Assembly (NCBI GenBank): GCA_033032865.1
Contig: JAWHQI010000328.1
Location: 1,550,001 to 1,614,000, forward strand
Origin: Dactylorhiza incarnata
Taxonomy: Eukaryota > Streptophyta > Magnoliopsida > Asparagales > Orchidaceae
Length of the DNA stretch: 64,000 nt
Reading direction: 5' to 3'
Shown: piece after piece, positions 10,284-20,013 of the stretch
How positions within the stretch are numbered: position 1 is the first letter of the stretch
Layout: each line of letters starts with the position of its first letter
The notes under the pieces: model-generated
Seen by the model: only the letters and a program-made list of their open reading frames with translations
The model's database searches: none
What the model was told of the DNA's origin: nothing
Translations under genes and position numbers: made by a program

Positions 10284-11873
10284 GTGCAAACTAGAAGAGG
10301 AAACTCAATACATGAGGCCTTGCATCACAGCTTTCTATCCAAAATAGAGCCTAAGAAGTTTGATGAAGCCAATAAGGACACCTCATGGATATTAGCTATG
10401 CAAGAAGAGCTAAATCAATTTGAAAGATGCAAGGTCTGGATATTGGTTCCAAGACCAAAGAAACACAAAGTCATTGGGACCAAATGGGTATTTAGGAATA
10501 AGCTGGATGAAAATGGTGTGATTATCAAAAACAAAGCAAGGTTGGTTGCCCAAGGATATAGACAGGAGGAAGGCATAGATTTTGATCAAGTGTTTGCTCC
10601 TGTGGAAAGATTGGAGGCAATCAGACTATTCCTGGCATTTGCAGCACATACTGGATTCATAGTTTATCAAATGGATGTAAAGTTAGCATTTCTTAATGGA
10701 ACTATACTGGAGGAAGTATATGTAGAACAACCCCCAGGTTTTATTGACTCTACTCATCCAAACCATGTATATCTTTTATTACAAGCTTTGTATGGCCTGA
10801 AACAGGCACCAAGAGCCTGGTATGAGACATTATCTAGATTTCTCATTGAGAACAAATTCTCAAGGGGAAAAATAGACAAGACATTGTTTCTTAGGATAGT
10901 TAAAGGTCATATTATTCTAGTACAAATATATGTAGATGACATAATTTTTGGCTCAACTGATAATAACCTTTGCAAAAGGTTTGCAAACCTTATGCAAGGG
11001 AAATTTGAAATGAGCAGCATGGGTGAGCTCAAATACTTCTTAGGACTCCAAGTGAAACTGTCTGAGGAAGGAATATTCATTTCTCAGACCAAGTACACCA
11101 AAGAGATTATCAAGAAGTTTGGAATGGAAAATTCCACTGTCATGAAAACACCAATGGCAGCCAATGTGTCACTAGACAAGGATGACAAAGGGAAACCTAT
11201 TGATAAAACCTTGTACAGAGGCATCATTGGCTCATTGCTCTACCTAACTGCTAGCAGGTCAGACATTATGTTCTCAACATGTGTGTGTGCTAGGTATCAA
11301 GTGAATCCTAAAGAATCTCACTACACTGCTGTCAAAAGAATCCTGAGATATCTGAAGGGTACTCTTAATCTTGGCCTTTGGTATCCTAGAAGCAATGACT
11401 TTGAACTAACTGGTTTTTCGGATGCTGACTTTGCAGGATGCAAGGAAGACAGAAAAAGTACATCAGGCACATGTCAATTCCTTGGCAAAAGACTAATATC
11501 TTGGAGTAGTAGGAAGCAGACCAGTGTAGCAATCTCTACAGCAGAATCTGAGTATATCTTAGCTGGAAACTGTTGTGCTCAGCTACTATGGATTCAACAC
11601 CAACTCCAAGACTATAAAGTTCAGCTAAGTAAATCTCCTTTATATTGTGATTCAACTAGTGTTATTGCTATAGCTAATAATCCTGTATCACATTGCAGAA
11701 CTAAGCACATAGAAATTAGATATCACTTCATTAGAGAATATGTAGAAAATGGAGATATCATAATTGAATATGTCCCCACTGACAAACAAGTTGCTGATAT
11801 ATTCACTAAACCCTTGGATGAAACAAAATTCAATAACTTCAAAATTGAATTAGGAATGCTAAAAATGGAATAA
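10284..11873 (+). CDS. pol: Reverse transcriptase and RNase H of element A
   Basis: A 529-codon uninterrupted ORF; coding similarity extends upstream in the same frame to about 10190, and no ATG is needed since it is the C-terminal part of Pol. RT motifs in order: [57 protein letters not shown] and the catalytic YVDD at 10929-10940. RNase H shows [16 protein letters not shown] and YCDSTS. The last acidic position, usually D in KHIDIRYHF, is E here (KHIEIRYHF). It ends with DIFTKPL and ELGMLKME, the usual Copia terminus. It is the only RT in the window. Confidence 0.93.
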   Translation: MQTRRGNSIHEALHHSFLSKIEPKKFDEANKDTSWILAMQEELNQFERCKVWILVPRPKKHKVIGTKWVFRNKLDENGVIIKNKARLVAQGYRQEEGIDFDQVFAPVERLEAIRLFLAFAAHTGFIVYQMDVKLAFLNGTILEEVYVEQPPGFIDSTHPNHVYLLLQALYGLKQAPRAWYETLSRFLIENKFSRGKIDKTLFLRIVKGHIILVQIYVDDIIFGSTDNNLCKRFANLMQGKFEMSSMGELKYFLGLQVKLSEEGIFISQTKYTKEIIKKFGMENSTVMKTPMAANVSLDKDDKGKPIDKTLYRGIIGSLLYLTASRSDIMFSTCVCARYQVNPKESHYTAVKRILRYLKGTLNLGLWYPRSNDFELTGFSDADFAGCKEDRKSTSGTCQFLGKRLISWSSRKQTSVAISTAESEYILAGNCCAQLLWIQHQLQDYKVQLSKSPLYCDSTSVIAIANNPVSHCRTKHIEIRYHFIREYVENGDIIIEYVPTDKQVADIFTKPLDETKFNNFKIELGMLKME

Positions 11874-12014
11874 AGTTGTCTTGAAATTAAATAAAATAAA
11901 GCTAAAATAAATGACAATTCTCAAATAAGTATAGAAAATGAAATAAATAAATGAAAATAATAATTAAGTCCTAAAAGGTGAGTGGAGATATATCAGGCGT
12001 CGAGAGAAGATACC
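11874..12014 (+). other. A spacer between pol and LTR P
   Basis: Non-coding AT-rich DNA ending in GGCGTCGAGAGAAGATACC. That last unit belongs to the tandem GGCGTCGAG array that continues at 14108 after LTR P. ATACC at 12010-12014 is the left target copy of P. Confidence 0.8.
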
Positions 12015-12249
12015 TGATAAATAGAAAATATTGCATATTTTTAGTATAATTTCTAGCCTAATTTTGGGTATTTTTGTACATACAATATGCAAATTATTGA
12101 AATAATCACTTCTTTTTATATGTATATAAATATTCATATAAATTTTGTAAAAATAAGTAATTATACTTATATAAGAATAAATTTGAGAATAAGATAGTAT
12201 TATGTTTATAATATAAATATATAGAAATATATAATAAATAAACATAGTA

Positions 12250-12640
12250 ATAATCATAATGTATATATATTAATAAATAAATATATATAATAAATAATAA
12301 CAATATAATAAATAAATAAGATGTATAATAAAATATATATTATAATAATGATAAGAATATATATACAATAATATGTAATAATAAGTATATATTATAAATA
12401 ATCTGTAATAATATATAAGTATATTAATAATATGTAATAATAATAATAAGTATATATGTAATAATAATAATATAATAATAATAATATGTAATAATAATAA
12501 TATATAGTATATATAATAATATGTAATAATAATAATATATAGTATATATAATAATATGTAATAATAATAAGTATATAAAAATAAATAAATAATAATCATA
12601 ACAATAATAATAATAATAATATATAATAATTAAGTTAGGG
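12250..12640 (+). repeat. AT-only minisatellite in LTR P
   Basis: Nearly pure A/T sequence of TAATAATATGTAATAATAA-type units. At 12477-12560 a unit of about 32-36 bp is repeated at least twice almost without change. Long minus-strand ORFs here are Tyr/Ile low-complexity artefacts. Confidence 0.85.
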
Positions 12641-12708
12641 CTTGTGTTAATATAAAAATCTGTATCAAAATATAATATATATAAATATGTTCTTGTGTTT
12701 ACACATAG

Positions 12709-12790
12709 GAGTGCTTGGCCGAGTGGAGAGGGTTCATATTGATTTGAGCAAGGGGAGAGGAGGGTTCGAATCCGGGCGAGCGCAAACTTT
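12709..12790 (+). other. tRNA-like segment with pol III A and B boxes
   Basis: TGGCCGAGTGG at 12716-12726 is a perfect Leu/Ser-type A box and GGTTCGAATCC at 12763-12773 a perfect B box. Spacing (47 bp between box starts) is tRNA-like. GTGCTTG and CGAGCGC on either side can pair with G-U pairs, but the T stem does not pair well. It is probably a tRNA-derived relic, a SINE head or an internal pol III promoter rather than a working tRNA gene. No clear SINE tail or target duplication was found. Confidence 0.55.
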
Positions 12791-12960
12791 TGCTGGATTA
12801 AATCCAGCGCCCTGCCCACTGCTGCCCGCGCCCCTGCCCGCGCCGTGCCCTGCTGCCCAGCTGCCCGCGCCCGCCAGCTCAACCCGCCAGCCCTGCACCT
12901 TCTAGAAGCCCACCAGCTAGCATCCAGCCCACCAGCTATCCGCAGCCCACCTTCTAGAAC
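12785..12960 (+). repeat. GC-rich island and palindrome in LTR P
   Basis: Begins with the palindrome GCTGGATTAAATCCAGC (8-bp arms, one-base centre), followed by repeated CTGCCCGCGCC units. It lies upstream of the TATA box, the same position as the CpG arrays of other LTRs, and contrasts with the AT-only DNA before it. Confidence 0.7.
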
Positions 12961-13079
12961 CAGTCCAGCTGCTCTTCTTCTAGAGAATCCAGCAAGTGAT
13001 CAATTCAAGCTTGGCTACCCCACCTTCCCAAGCTTTCTTTCTTTCTTTCTTTTTTGCTATTGGCACCCCACTTCTTGCC

Positions 13080-13087
13080 TATAAATA
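13080..13087 (+). promoter_or_regulatory. TATA box of LTR P
   Basis: TATAAATA in TGCCTATAAATAAGAGG. It gives the plus orientation of P. T-rich DNA follows to about 13850, and I see no gene in it. Confidence 0.6.
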
Positions 13088-14102
13088 AGAGGGGTTGGCC
13101 ATAGGTTTTTGGGTTCACAAATCCTAAATAGTTTAGGGGATTTGTGTTCCACCTTTTTGTTTTAGTTTGTGTTTTTATTTTTTTTCTTCTCTTTGTTTCC
13201 CTATGTATCCTCTCTTAGTATGTAATAATTTGTTTTGCTTAAATAAATAGTTCTTGTTCATATTGTTCTTCAAGTTCTAAGTGTTCATCTTATTGATTTT
13301 TTTTTTGTGTTTTGTTCTTCTTTTGTTTTGCTTAGATTTATTTTTTGTTTTATTTTTTTTTGTTGTTGTTCTTCTTTTTGTTCTTATTTTATTTTAGTTT
13401 AGTTTTATGTTATGTTATGTGTTAATTTTTTATGTAGAGTGTGTGTGTGTGTATGAGAGTTAGTTTTACTATTTTGTATTTTTCTTTTAATTTTAGTAGA
13501 TTTCATTTAGTGTGTGTGTGTGTGTATGAGATTATTGTTCTTCTTTTATTTTCTTTTATTTTAATTTTTTGTTGGGTGTGTGAGTGTATGAGAATAGTTT
13601 TAAATGCTTTCATAATTAGTTTTAAATGCTTTCATAATTAGTTTTAAAGCTTTGATAATTAGATTTTATGGCTTTCATAATTAGATTTTAATGCTTTCTT
13701 TATCGCTTTCATAAACTAGCTTTTCTGCTTTATTTACAGCTTTCATAGGTAGCTTTTCTGCTTTCTTTAAAGCTTTCATAACTTAGCATTTTCTGTCTTT
13801 TCTATCGCTTTTCTTGGTTTTTGCTAAACGCACACCAAGCCCGCGATTGTTACGTTTTTCTTTTTGTCATGCTTTTCTTTTTGTTATTCAAATTAATGCA
13901 TAAACTTTCATCCTTTTATACCCGATAAAACAATACGCGTAGCTCGAAGTAACAATACTCGACGGGACCCAGGACTAATACGATTATATTATGATATTTA
14001 TATCATATATATACTACACGCGATAGGTGCGCTTGCCTCTTAGCAAATTAAATAAAATTATTTTCTTACCGAATCTATTTCGGGAAAATAATTTTCCTAT
14101 CA

Positions 14103-14200
14103 ATACCTGGCGTCGAGAAGATACCTGGCGTCGAGCGAGGAGAAATGGCGTCGAGCTATGTCAATGCTTGTGCAAACATAGCTAGGGCGTCTCGACAGGG
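14103..14200 (+). repeat. GGCGTCGAG array upstream of ORF2 in A, split by P
   Basis: GGCGTCGAG occurs at about 11996, 14109, 14127 and 14147, with a GGCGTCTCGAC variant near 14186, in units of about 18-20 bp. P landed inside the array. The same GCGTCGAG flavour makes up the array of the A LTRs, and a TATA box follows at 14277. Confidence 0.85.
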
Positions 14201-14276
14201 TAAACTTGAACCATTTGATTAAATCTTGTTAAACAAGTCCGGCGCGCGGCTATTCATCTTCTTGAATTAGAAATTC

Positions 14277-14284
14277 TATAAATT
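14277..14284 (+). promoter_or_regulatory. Internal TATA box before ORF2 of A
   Basis: TATAAATT, 113 bp before the ORF2 ATG at 14390. H has TATAAATA about 100 bp before its ORF2 ATG. This suggests a separate ORF2 promoter. Confidence 0.55.
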
Positions 14285-14389
14285 GGGAAGACACTTCGTT
14301 AGTACATATGCCCTAGATTTCTCAATTCGAAATTATCTGCCCTAGAAAATTTCTCCATCAATTCTTTGACTCTTCGATCAACAACCACA

Positions 14390-16944
14390 ATGCCTCCCAA
14401 GAGCAGTGATTACCTTTACGAAGGAGGCGAGCTTGTTCGAAATGGATTCCAATCAGCACCAGTAGAAATCAAATCAACCATCGAGCTAATCTACAAAGCA
14501 GGAATATAATTTGTGCTATCTGAATCGACTCTAATTTGGAAACGAGAGGTCTTAGAACTTTACTCCAATATAGTAATAGACACCGCCAATTCAAAGCTTA
14601 AAACTACTGTAAATGGTAAGAACTACCAAGATTAAAAAGTAATGAAGTAGAAGAAGAAGTGAGTTCTGAGCAGATTAGATTAGCAAGTCTGGTGCGGAAT
14701 TGAAACATCACATGAAATCTCTGGGAGTACACTTAGGAAAGGAATGAATTCAAAAGTAAAATTGCAAACAGATGTGATCGGAAAGGGTCTGTTATGCAAG
14801 ACTGGATCTCATGATAAAATTTCCAGGAAAATGTTTATTCTCCTGACCAGGATTATTCATACTTTGAGAATAGATTGGGGGAGGGTGGTGTTTTACAGAG
14901 TAATCGAATGTATCCAAGCACCCAACATGGGTAGGATATTATCTCTCTATTTAGTAAAAATCATTCCAGATTCTTTAAATAACAAACTTGGATCCAAGAT
15001 AAATCATATGAAGAAAATGGACATCAGAATGATAGAGAGATGGGAAAGAGTTTTATCAAATCATCCACCAGCAGAACTTTCTCCCAAGCAGAAGAAAGCT
15101 AAGAAGCAAAAGAAGAAGAAGGTCTCTTCAAGTTCATCAAGCTCATCCTCTTCCAAAAGAAAATCAAGATCCTCTCCAATTCATGATCCTAATCTCACAT
15201 CATCTCAAGAAGAAGAAGGGAACAAACCTAGGGACTGTACTCCTGACACACCAACAGGTACTGATCCATTACTGGAAGGGGTTGACAAGTTCAATAAAGA
15301 AAAAGATGAGAATGAGAAAGAAGAAGAAGAGAGAGGAAGTCACCCTGGATCCCCTACTAGAGTTGAAGGAAATTTTCAAAATGAGAGGGAGGCTCCAGAT
15401 GAGATCCCTGCTCAGGATAATTCTGAAATTAGCAAGGCAGCATTTGAGAGGGAGGCTCTGGATGAGATCCCTGCTCCAGACAACAATGACCTTAACAATG
15501 CAGAAATTGAGGGGGAGCCTCAAGATGAAATCCCAGCTCAAGAAAATCTTGATCAAGACAATGCACCATTTGAGGGGGAGTAACAGCCTGAGGTCCCTGC
15601 TCAAGAGAATCCTGCAGTTGATGATATGAATGTGGAAGGACAGCCTGAAGCCACAAGGAAAGAGGATGAGAAGGTGATCAAGATAGAATCTTCTAACTCA
15701 CATATGAGCCAGAGAGATGACTCTTTCATCAGAGAAGAAAGTAGTAGAGGTGATGGAATGGCAAGAGAAATCAATGTGGATCTAAGTCCAATACTACCTC
15801 AGTTGGAGGTCTTGCTTAATAATCAAAGAAGATTATTGGAACAGTATATTGAAGAAAATAACACAAAAATGAAAAATGAAGTAGATTTCCAGATGAAATT
15901 GGTTAGATTTGAAGTTAATCATCAGATGACTGCTCTGAGAAAGGAAATGGTAAAATTTTTCAAAAGAGCTGGTGTCTCAGTGGATTACACAACTGAACAA
16001 CTTGATGCAATCAAAGAGGCATCAAAGGCTATTAAAGAGACACAAGCAGTATCTCAAAGACAGTAGATGATGTTCAAACAAATCAAGGAATTCTAAGTAA
16101 CAATATGCAAGTGTTGTACAAAGAACAAGTTGCACAAACTCTTACAGGTACAGCTAAGATAGAAGCTAGACTGCAACAGCATGATATTGCTATTATAGCT
16201 AAAATTGATGAGAGCTCTTCAATTCTAAAAGATCAAGTAAAGTTGAATAAAGATACCATAGATGACCATCTCCTTAAGGTCAAGAAAACCATTGAAAGTG
16301 GAATACATCATCTGGAGGGCCAAGTCAGGTTTCAGAAGAATGTTATAAGAGATCATATAGTTGAAGAAGTCCTAAAGAGGGAGAGGTCAATGATTAAAGC
16401 CAGCTCTGAGCATGCTGTGTGGACCTCTAATTCTATAAGAGAAACTTTTGGCTATCCTCCCATAGATTATGATACTGATCAAGTTTTTGAGACCAAGCCA
16501 GCATCTCTTACTCAAATCCAAAAGCAAATTGCCAAAATGTATAGTCCTGAGGATAAAAGCAAGAGAGAGAACTTTACCAGTGAACAAGTAGAATCTAGCA
16601 AAAGGAAGTTCAGAGAGGAAGTTCAATCAAGGGTCGATTTTGAACATTGGTCTCCCTCTTCAAGAGAAATGATTCTGACAGCATGGGAAGCTGTGAAAGG
16701 TAATCCAGAAGAAAGAGGGAATTGGTATTCTGAAGCTGAATGGTTGAAGCACAGGGATCAAGAGGAGCTGAAGATAAAATTCAAGGCTGACAAATTGGAT
16801 GGGAAGGTTCATGCAGGTGATAAGGAGCCAATCAGATACTTTCAAAAGCCGTTTGGTTATTTCAAGAGAAGAAAAGAGGTTGTTGAAGTCCTTTCCAAGA
16901 GAGCCCAAAGAGGAATAGAGTTTAAGGATCCTGAACAGAATTAG
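14390..16944 (+). pseudogene. ORF2 of element A (SIRE 3' ORF), degenerate
   Basis: Starts MPPKSSDYLYEGGELVRNGF; H starts MVPKIVKELLEGYELVRDGF, so the start is supported. Defects: TAA at 14507, scrambled frame at about 14620-14740, TAA at 15581, and a frameshift at about 16045-16060. The part from 14744 aligns with C ORF2 (IGKGLLCKTGSHD versus VGKVVLCKISAHD). It then has a lysine-rich block and a ten-serine run, the repeat region, and helical coiled-coil segments to about residue 700. SIRE 3' ORFs are often called envelope-like, but I see no signal peptide or membrane span; the basic block looks more like a nuclear signal. Function unknown. Confidence 0.8.
15375..15610 (+). repeat. Amino-acid repeat block in ORF2 of A
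   Basis: Four units of about 22 residues on the theme EGEPQDEIPAQEN. The DNA carries GAGGGGGAG at 15509-15517 and 15572-15580 and GAGAGGGAG in the earlier units, the same core as the polypurine tract at 17283. The stop at 15581 falls in the fourth unit. Confidence 0.8.
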
Positions 16945-17292
16945 GATTCTAATCTTTATTAAGAATTCTCAGAGAAATGTATTTGATATATCTTTGAACA
17001 ATATTGATGAGCCCCTAGAGTAAATTATCTTTTATTATCATATATATATACATGCTTGTGATGTGATTCTTTTCTTATCATGACATACTTTATTCTGAAC
17101 TGTTTGTGACTTTGTGCTTATATGAGAAATCATGTCTGAGATAATTTCTGTTCATAGAATGTTTTGGTAATCTAATTTTATAAGGTATTATACTCATTAT
17201 ATTTTGATTACTTGTATAAAAAATATTGATTATCTTTGTAAAGAGGGATATATCATTGACTGAGGTTATGACTTCTTCAAATAGGGGGAGAT
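16945..17292 (+). other. 3' non-coding end and polypurine tract of A
   Basis: AT-rich with no gene visible. It ends in AGGGGGAGAT at 17283-17292, directly against the 3' LTR, the expected plus-strand primer. Confidence 0.9.
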
Positions 17293-18829
17293 TGTTGGGA
17301 CCATTGTCCACAAAGTCTTAGATTTGGAGAAGTCCATTCCTAAGTCAAAGATATACCTCAGAATGTATTTGATATACTCTCTATAATCATTGTGCAGGAG
17401 ATCAGGTCAAGCAAAGTGCTCAAGGAATTCATCCAAGTTCACAAGCATCGAGACACCACACATCGCTCGACGCCTGTGACCCAAAAGCGTCGACCCATGT
17501 CTGCTGCTCAAATAGACAAGGTCGCCGCTGAAGATCTAAGACCAAGTTTTAAAGCGTCGAGCCAAGGTATATCGCTCGACGCCGTGGAATGAGAAGTGTC
17601 GACCAAACTTCAGTTAGCTCAATGCCAACAAAAGGAGTCTAGATATGAAGGCACAGATAAAAAGCGTCGAATGACTAAAGATTGCTCAACGCCTAAGAAG
17701 GAGGAGTTGAGAGTTTTAGTCTAAGAAATATGTGTCAAGTATCTACATATCGCTCGACACCTGATAGAAAAAGCGTAGACAGAGATACACAGTGCTCAAT
17801 GCCTTTTTCTTTGAATGCTCTGAGCTGAGAAATTTCATCTACAGCTAGTTGAGCCTTTGTTTATTCAGAAGCCATTAAAGACCGTTGAAGACTTAACATC
17901 ATGCTGACGTGGAGGAGAGTAACAGATGTTGCAGATAGAGGGCTATAAATAGAAGGCATGACCCATGGGTTTAGTAGTTGAAGATATTCCTATTTTTGAA
18001 AGCCATTATCTTCTCCGTCGTTTTGAAGAAAAGTCTGAGAAAGAATCTGAGGAAGTCGTCTCCTCTTTCAGAACTGTTCTAACTTGAAGAATTCTTTCAG
18101 CAACCTGGTGCTGATACATCTTTCTGAAAAGAGAAGATTAAGAAGGAAGAATGCGTCTTTCTAAGAAGAAGAACAGTCATCACAACCAGATAAATCAAGA
18201 AGATCAAATTGTTGTTGCTGATCTGGTGAAGATTTCTGTCTGATCATTCAGACAGATCAAGAAGACTCAACACTTTGAAGAATCTGAGTCTAAGTATTGT
18301 TACTATCTTTATCAATTCCTGGAGGGTCTGAGTTGTCAGATCTGAGTGTAGGATCTTTCAAGGATCTGAGCTGTAGGACCAGGTGTGATCTGAGTTGTAA
18401 GATTCTGGAGTGAATCTGAGCTGTAAGCCTATAATTATAAAGGATGAGTTAGGATCTGTTGAGATTTGGTTTGGTAGGATCTGTGAGATCTGAGTTGGTA
18501 AGATCTGCTGAGATCTGAGAGAGTAAGATTTGTTATGATCTGAGTTTGTAAGATCTATTGTGATCTGAGCTGTAAGACCTGTTTGTGATCTGAGATCTGG
18601 AGAAGATATAAACCCTATCTAGCACACTGCTAGAGGGGAGAAGGGGGAAAGTGGATTACCCAAGATAAGGGGAACCACTATAAAATTCTGTGTGTTTTTC
18701 TGTGTGTGTTCATTTTCTTGAAAGCTCTGATCATTCTTTTAGGTTGTAATCAAGAACTGCAAATAGTTTTTTAAAATAACCTATTCACCCCCCTCTAGGT
18801 AATTTGCTACCCTTAAATAAAGTCTTTCA
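17293..18829 (+). repeat. A 3' LTR
   Basis: 1537 bp, starting TGTTGGGACC and ending GTCTTTCA, with the same parts as the 5' LTR: array, TATA box at 17944, GATCTG minisatellite, GGGGAACC box and a six-C tract. Confidence 0.95.
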
Positions 18830-19552
18830 CAACTTCATCCTTCAAAAAAAACAGCGATCGACGAAATCATAAGAGTTCGTCGAACGGCGATCGACGAAAG
18901 GCGATCAAAGAACAACTTCAAACTTCAGCAGAATAGAGATCGACGAAACTTCCTCACTTCGTCGAACGGCGATCGACAAAAAATGATCGACGAAATACTT
19001 TAGCATCAGAAAACACTTTAGCTTCAGAAAAACAGAGATCGATGAAAATACTTCAGTTCATCGAACGAAACTTCTTAAGAACAGCGGTCGATGAAATTGC
19101 TTCAGTTCGTTGAACGGAGATCGACGAAAGCTGAACTTAGATTTTCTTCATAACTGTACACCGAACAGCGCTCGACAAAAACACTACAGTTCGTCGAACG
19201 GAGCTCGACGAACTCACCAAATTTCGTCGAACGAAAAAATACTTGGAAAAAGATATTTCTTTCAGATCATAAAAACAGCAACAACTTTCCCTTAGCTCTT
19301 TCTTTGTGTTTGAATAAGAAGTACACCCCAATAGAGAGATTCCACATGAATCAACACCTTTGTCTACACAATGAGGAATTACATTGCATAGGACTGTGTT
19401 TTATGACTCATTGAAACCTGACATTGGTTTGTACTTAACCATTTACAACCTGCAAACACATTACTAGAAAACAACATCAAATACAATCTCAATTCAACTT
19501 AGTTCAAGGGGACTTCATCAAATTAAGGTAATTGTGGATACAATTCCCAACA
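18830..19552 (-). repeat. B 3' LTR, part after the A insertion
   Basis: The first five bases are the second CAACT target copy. The rest matches 23643-24360 of the intact LTR and ends ATTCCCAACA at 19552. Confidence 0.93.
18845..19225 (-). repeat. TTCGTCGAACG/CGATCGACGAA array in B LTR
   Basis: TTCGTCGA and TCGACGAA arms face each other across 5-8 bases at about 18878, 18960, 19108 and 19190, with more single copies between. The second LTR has the same array at 23570-24040. It lies upstream of the B TATA box in element orientation. Confidence 0.88.
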
Positions 19553-20013
19553 ATCTCCCCCTATTTGAAGAAGTCAGAACCTATGTACTGAGTTGAATTG
19601 CACAAAGAGTAAATATACAGAGAAATACATAAAAAAGGAGAGTTAAAAACTTAGCTTTTCAACCTTCTCTCCCTTTCAACTTTCTCTCTCAACTCCAACT
19701 TCTCTCCTAACATCAACTTCTCTCCCCCTTTCTGACTACTTCAGATAGGGAAGAAAAAGCATGAGAGATCAATAGATTTCTCCCCCTCAGCAACTGCATA
19801 GGAGTCCTTATTTGGGAGTATACTTTGAAAATATTGAATCATCTCCCCCTCAATCCTTTCTCCCCCTTAGAATTTCAGTGCCTGGACTGATTTCCTATGC
19901 TTTGTATCAATCTTGATATATACTTCTTATTCTGGTCATATACCATGAACATCCACTGTCCAAATGCCTGATTAGAGTTTTGGTTGGCCTTTGGACATAC
20001 CTGCAATCACAGA
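19553..20013 (-). other. B 3' interior: protease stub and repeated polypurine cores
   Basis: Just after gag on the minus strand the protease motif LDSGCSWYM appears (about 19930-19965), then similarity stops. There is no integrase, RT or RNase H. AGGGGGAG-type runs occur at 19860-19867, 19843-19850, 19780-19787, 19722-19729 and 19555-19562; the last one abuts the LTR and is the true tract. Confidence 0.8.

Larger units (their letters stand above)
12015..14102 (+). mobile_element. Solo LTR P (Tat-like Ty3)
   Basis: Starts TGATAAATAG, ends TTTTCCTATCA, and is flanked by ATACC at 12010-12014 and 14103-14107. There is no internal region, so it is a solo LTR left by recombination between two LTRs. 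Near its end GATAGGTGCGCTTGCC resembles the GGTGCACTTGCC signature in the LTRs of G and N, which ties it to the Tat-like group. It contains an AT-rich minisatellite, a tRNA-like segment, a GC-rich island and a TATA box. It is younger than A. Confidence 0.88.
4618..18829 (+). mobile_element. SIRE/Maximus-like Copia element A, full length with broken pol
   Basis: LTRs at 4618-6171 and 17293-18829 flank primer site, gag, protease, integrase, RT-RNase H, spacer, ORF2 and polypurine tract. The order integrase before RT defines Ty1-Copia. A long Gag plus an ORF after pol is typical of the SIRE/Maximus lineage. By eye the LTRs differ at about 40 positions in 1.54 kb (about 2.7%) and by one poly-C length change. 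Pol has two in-frame stops and a frameshift, so it is not functional as it stands. Solo LTR P sits in the spacer at 12015-14102. Confidence 0.96.

Noticed and set aside
12709..12790. Functional tRNA-Leu or tRNA-Ser gene
   Set aside because: A and B boxes are good, but the T stem does not pair and no clear anticodon arm is seen.
12270..12882. Minus-strand ORFs of 109 and 152 codons
   Set aside because: Tyr/Ile/Leu low-complexity translation of an AT-only minisatellite.
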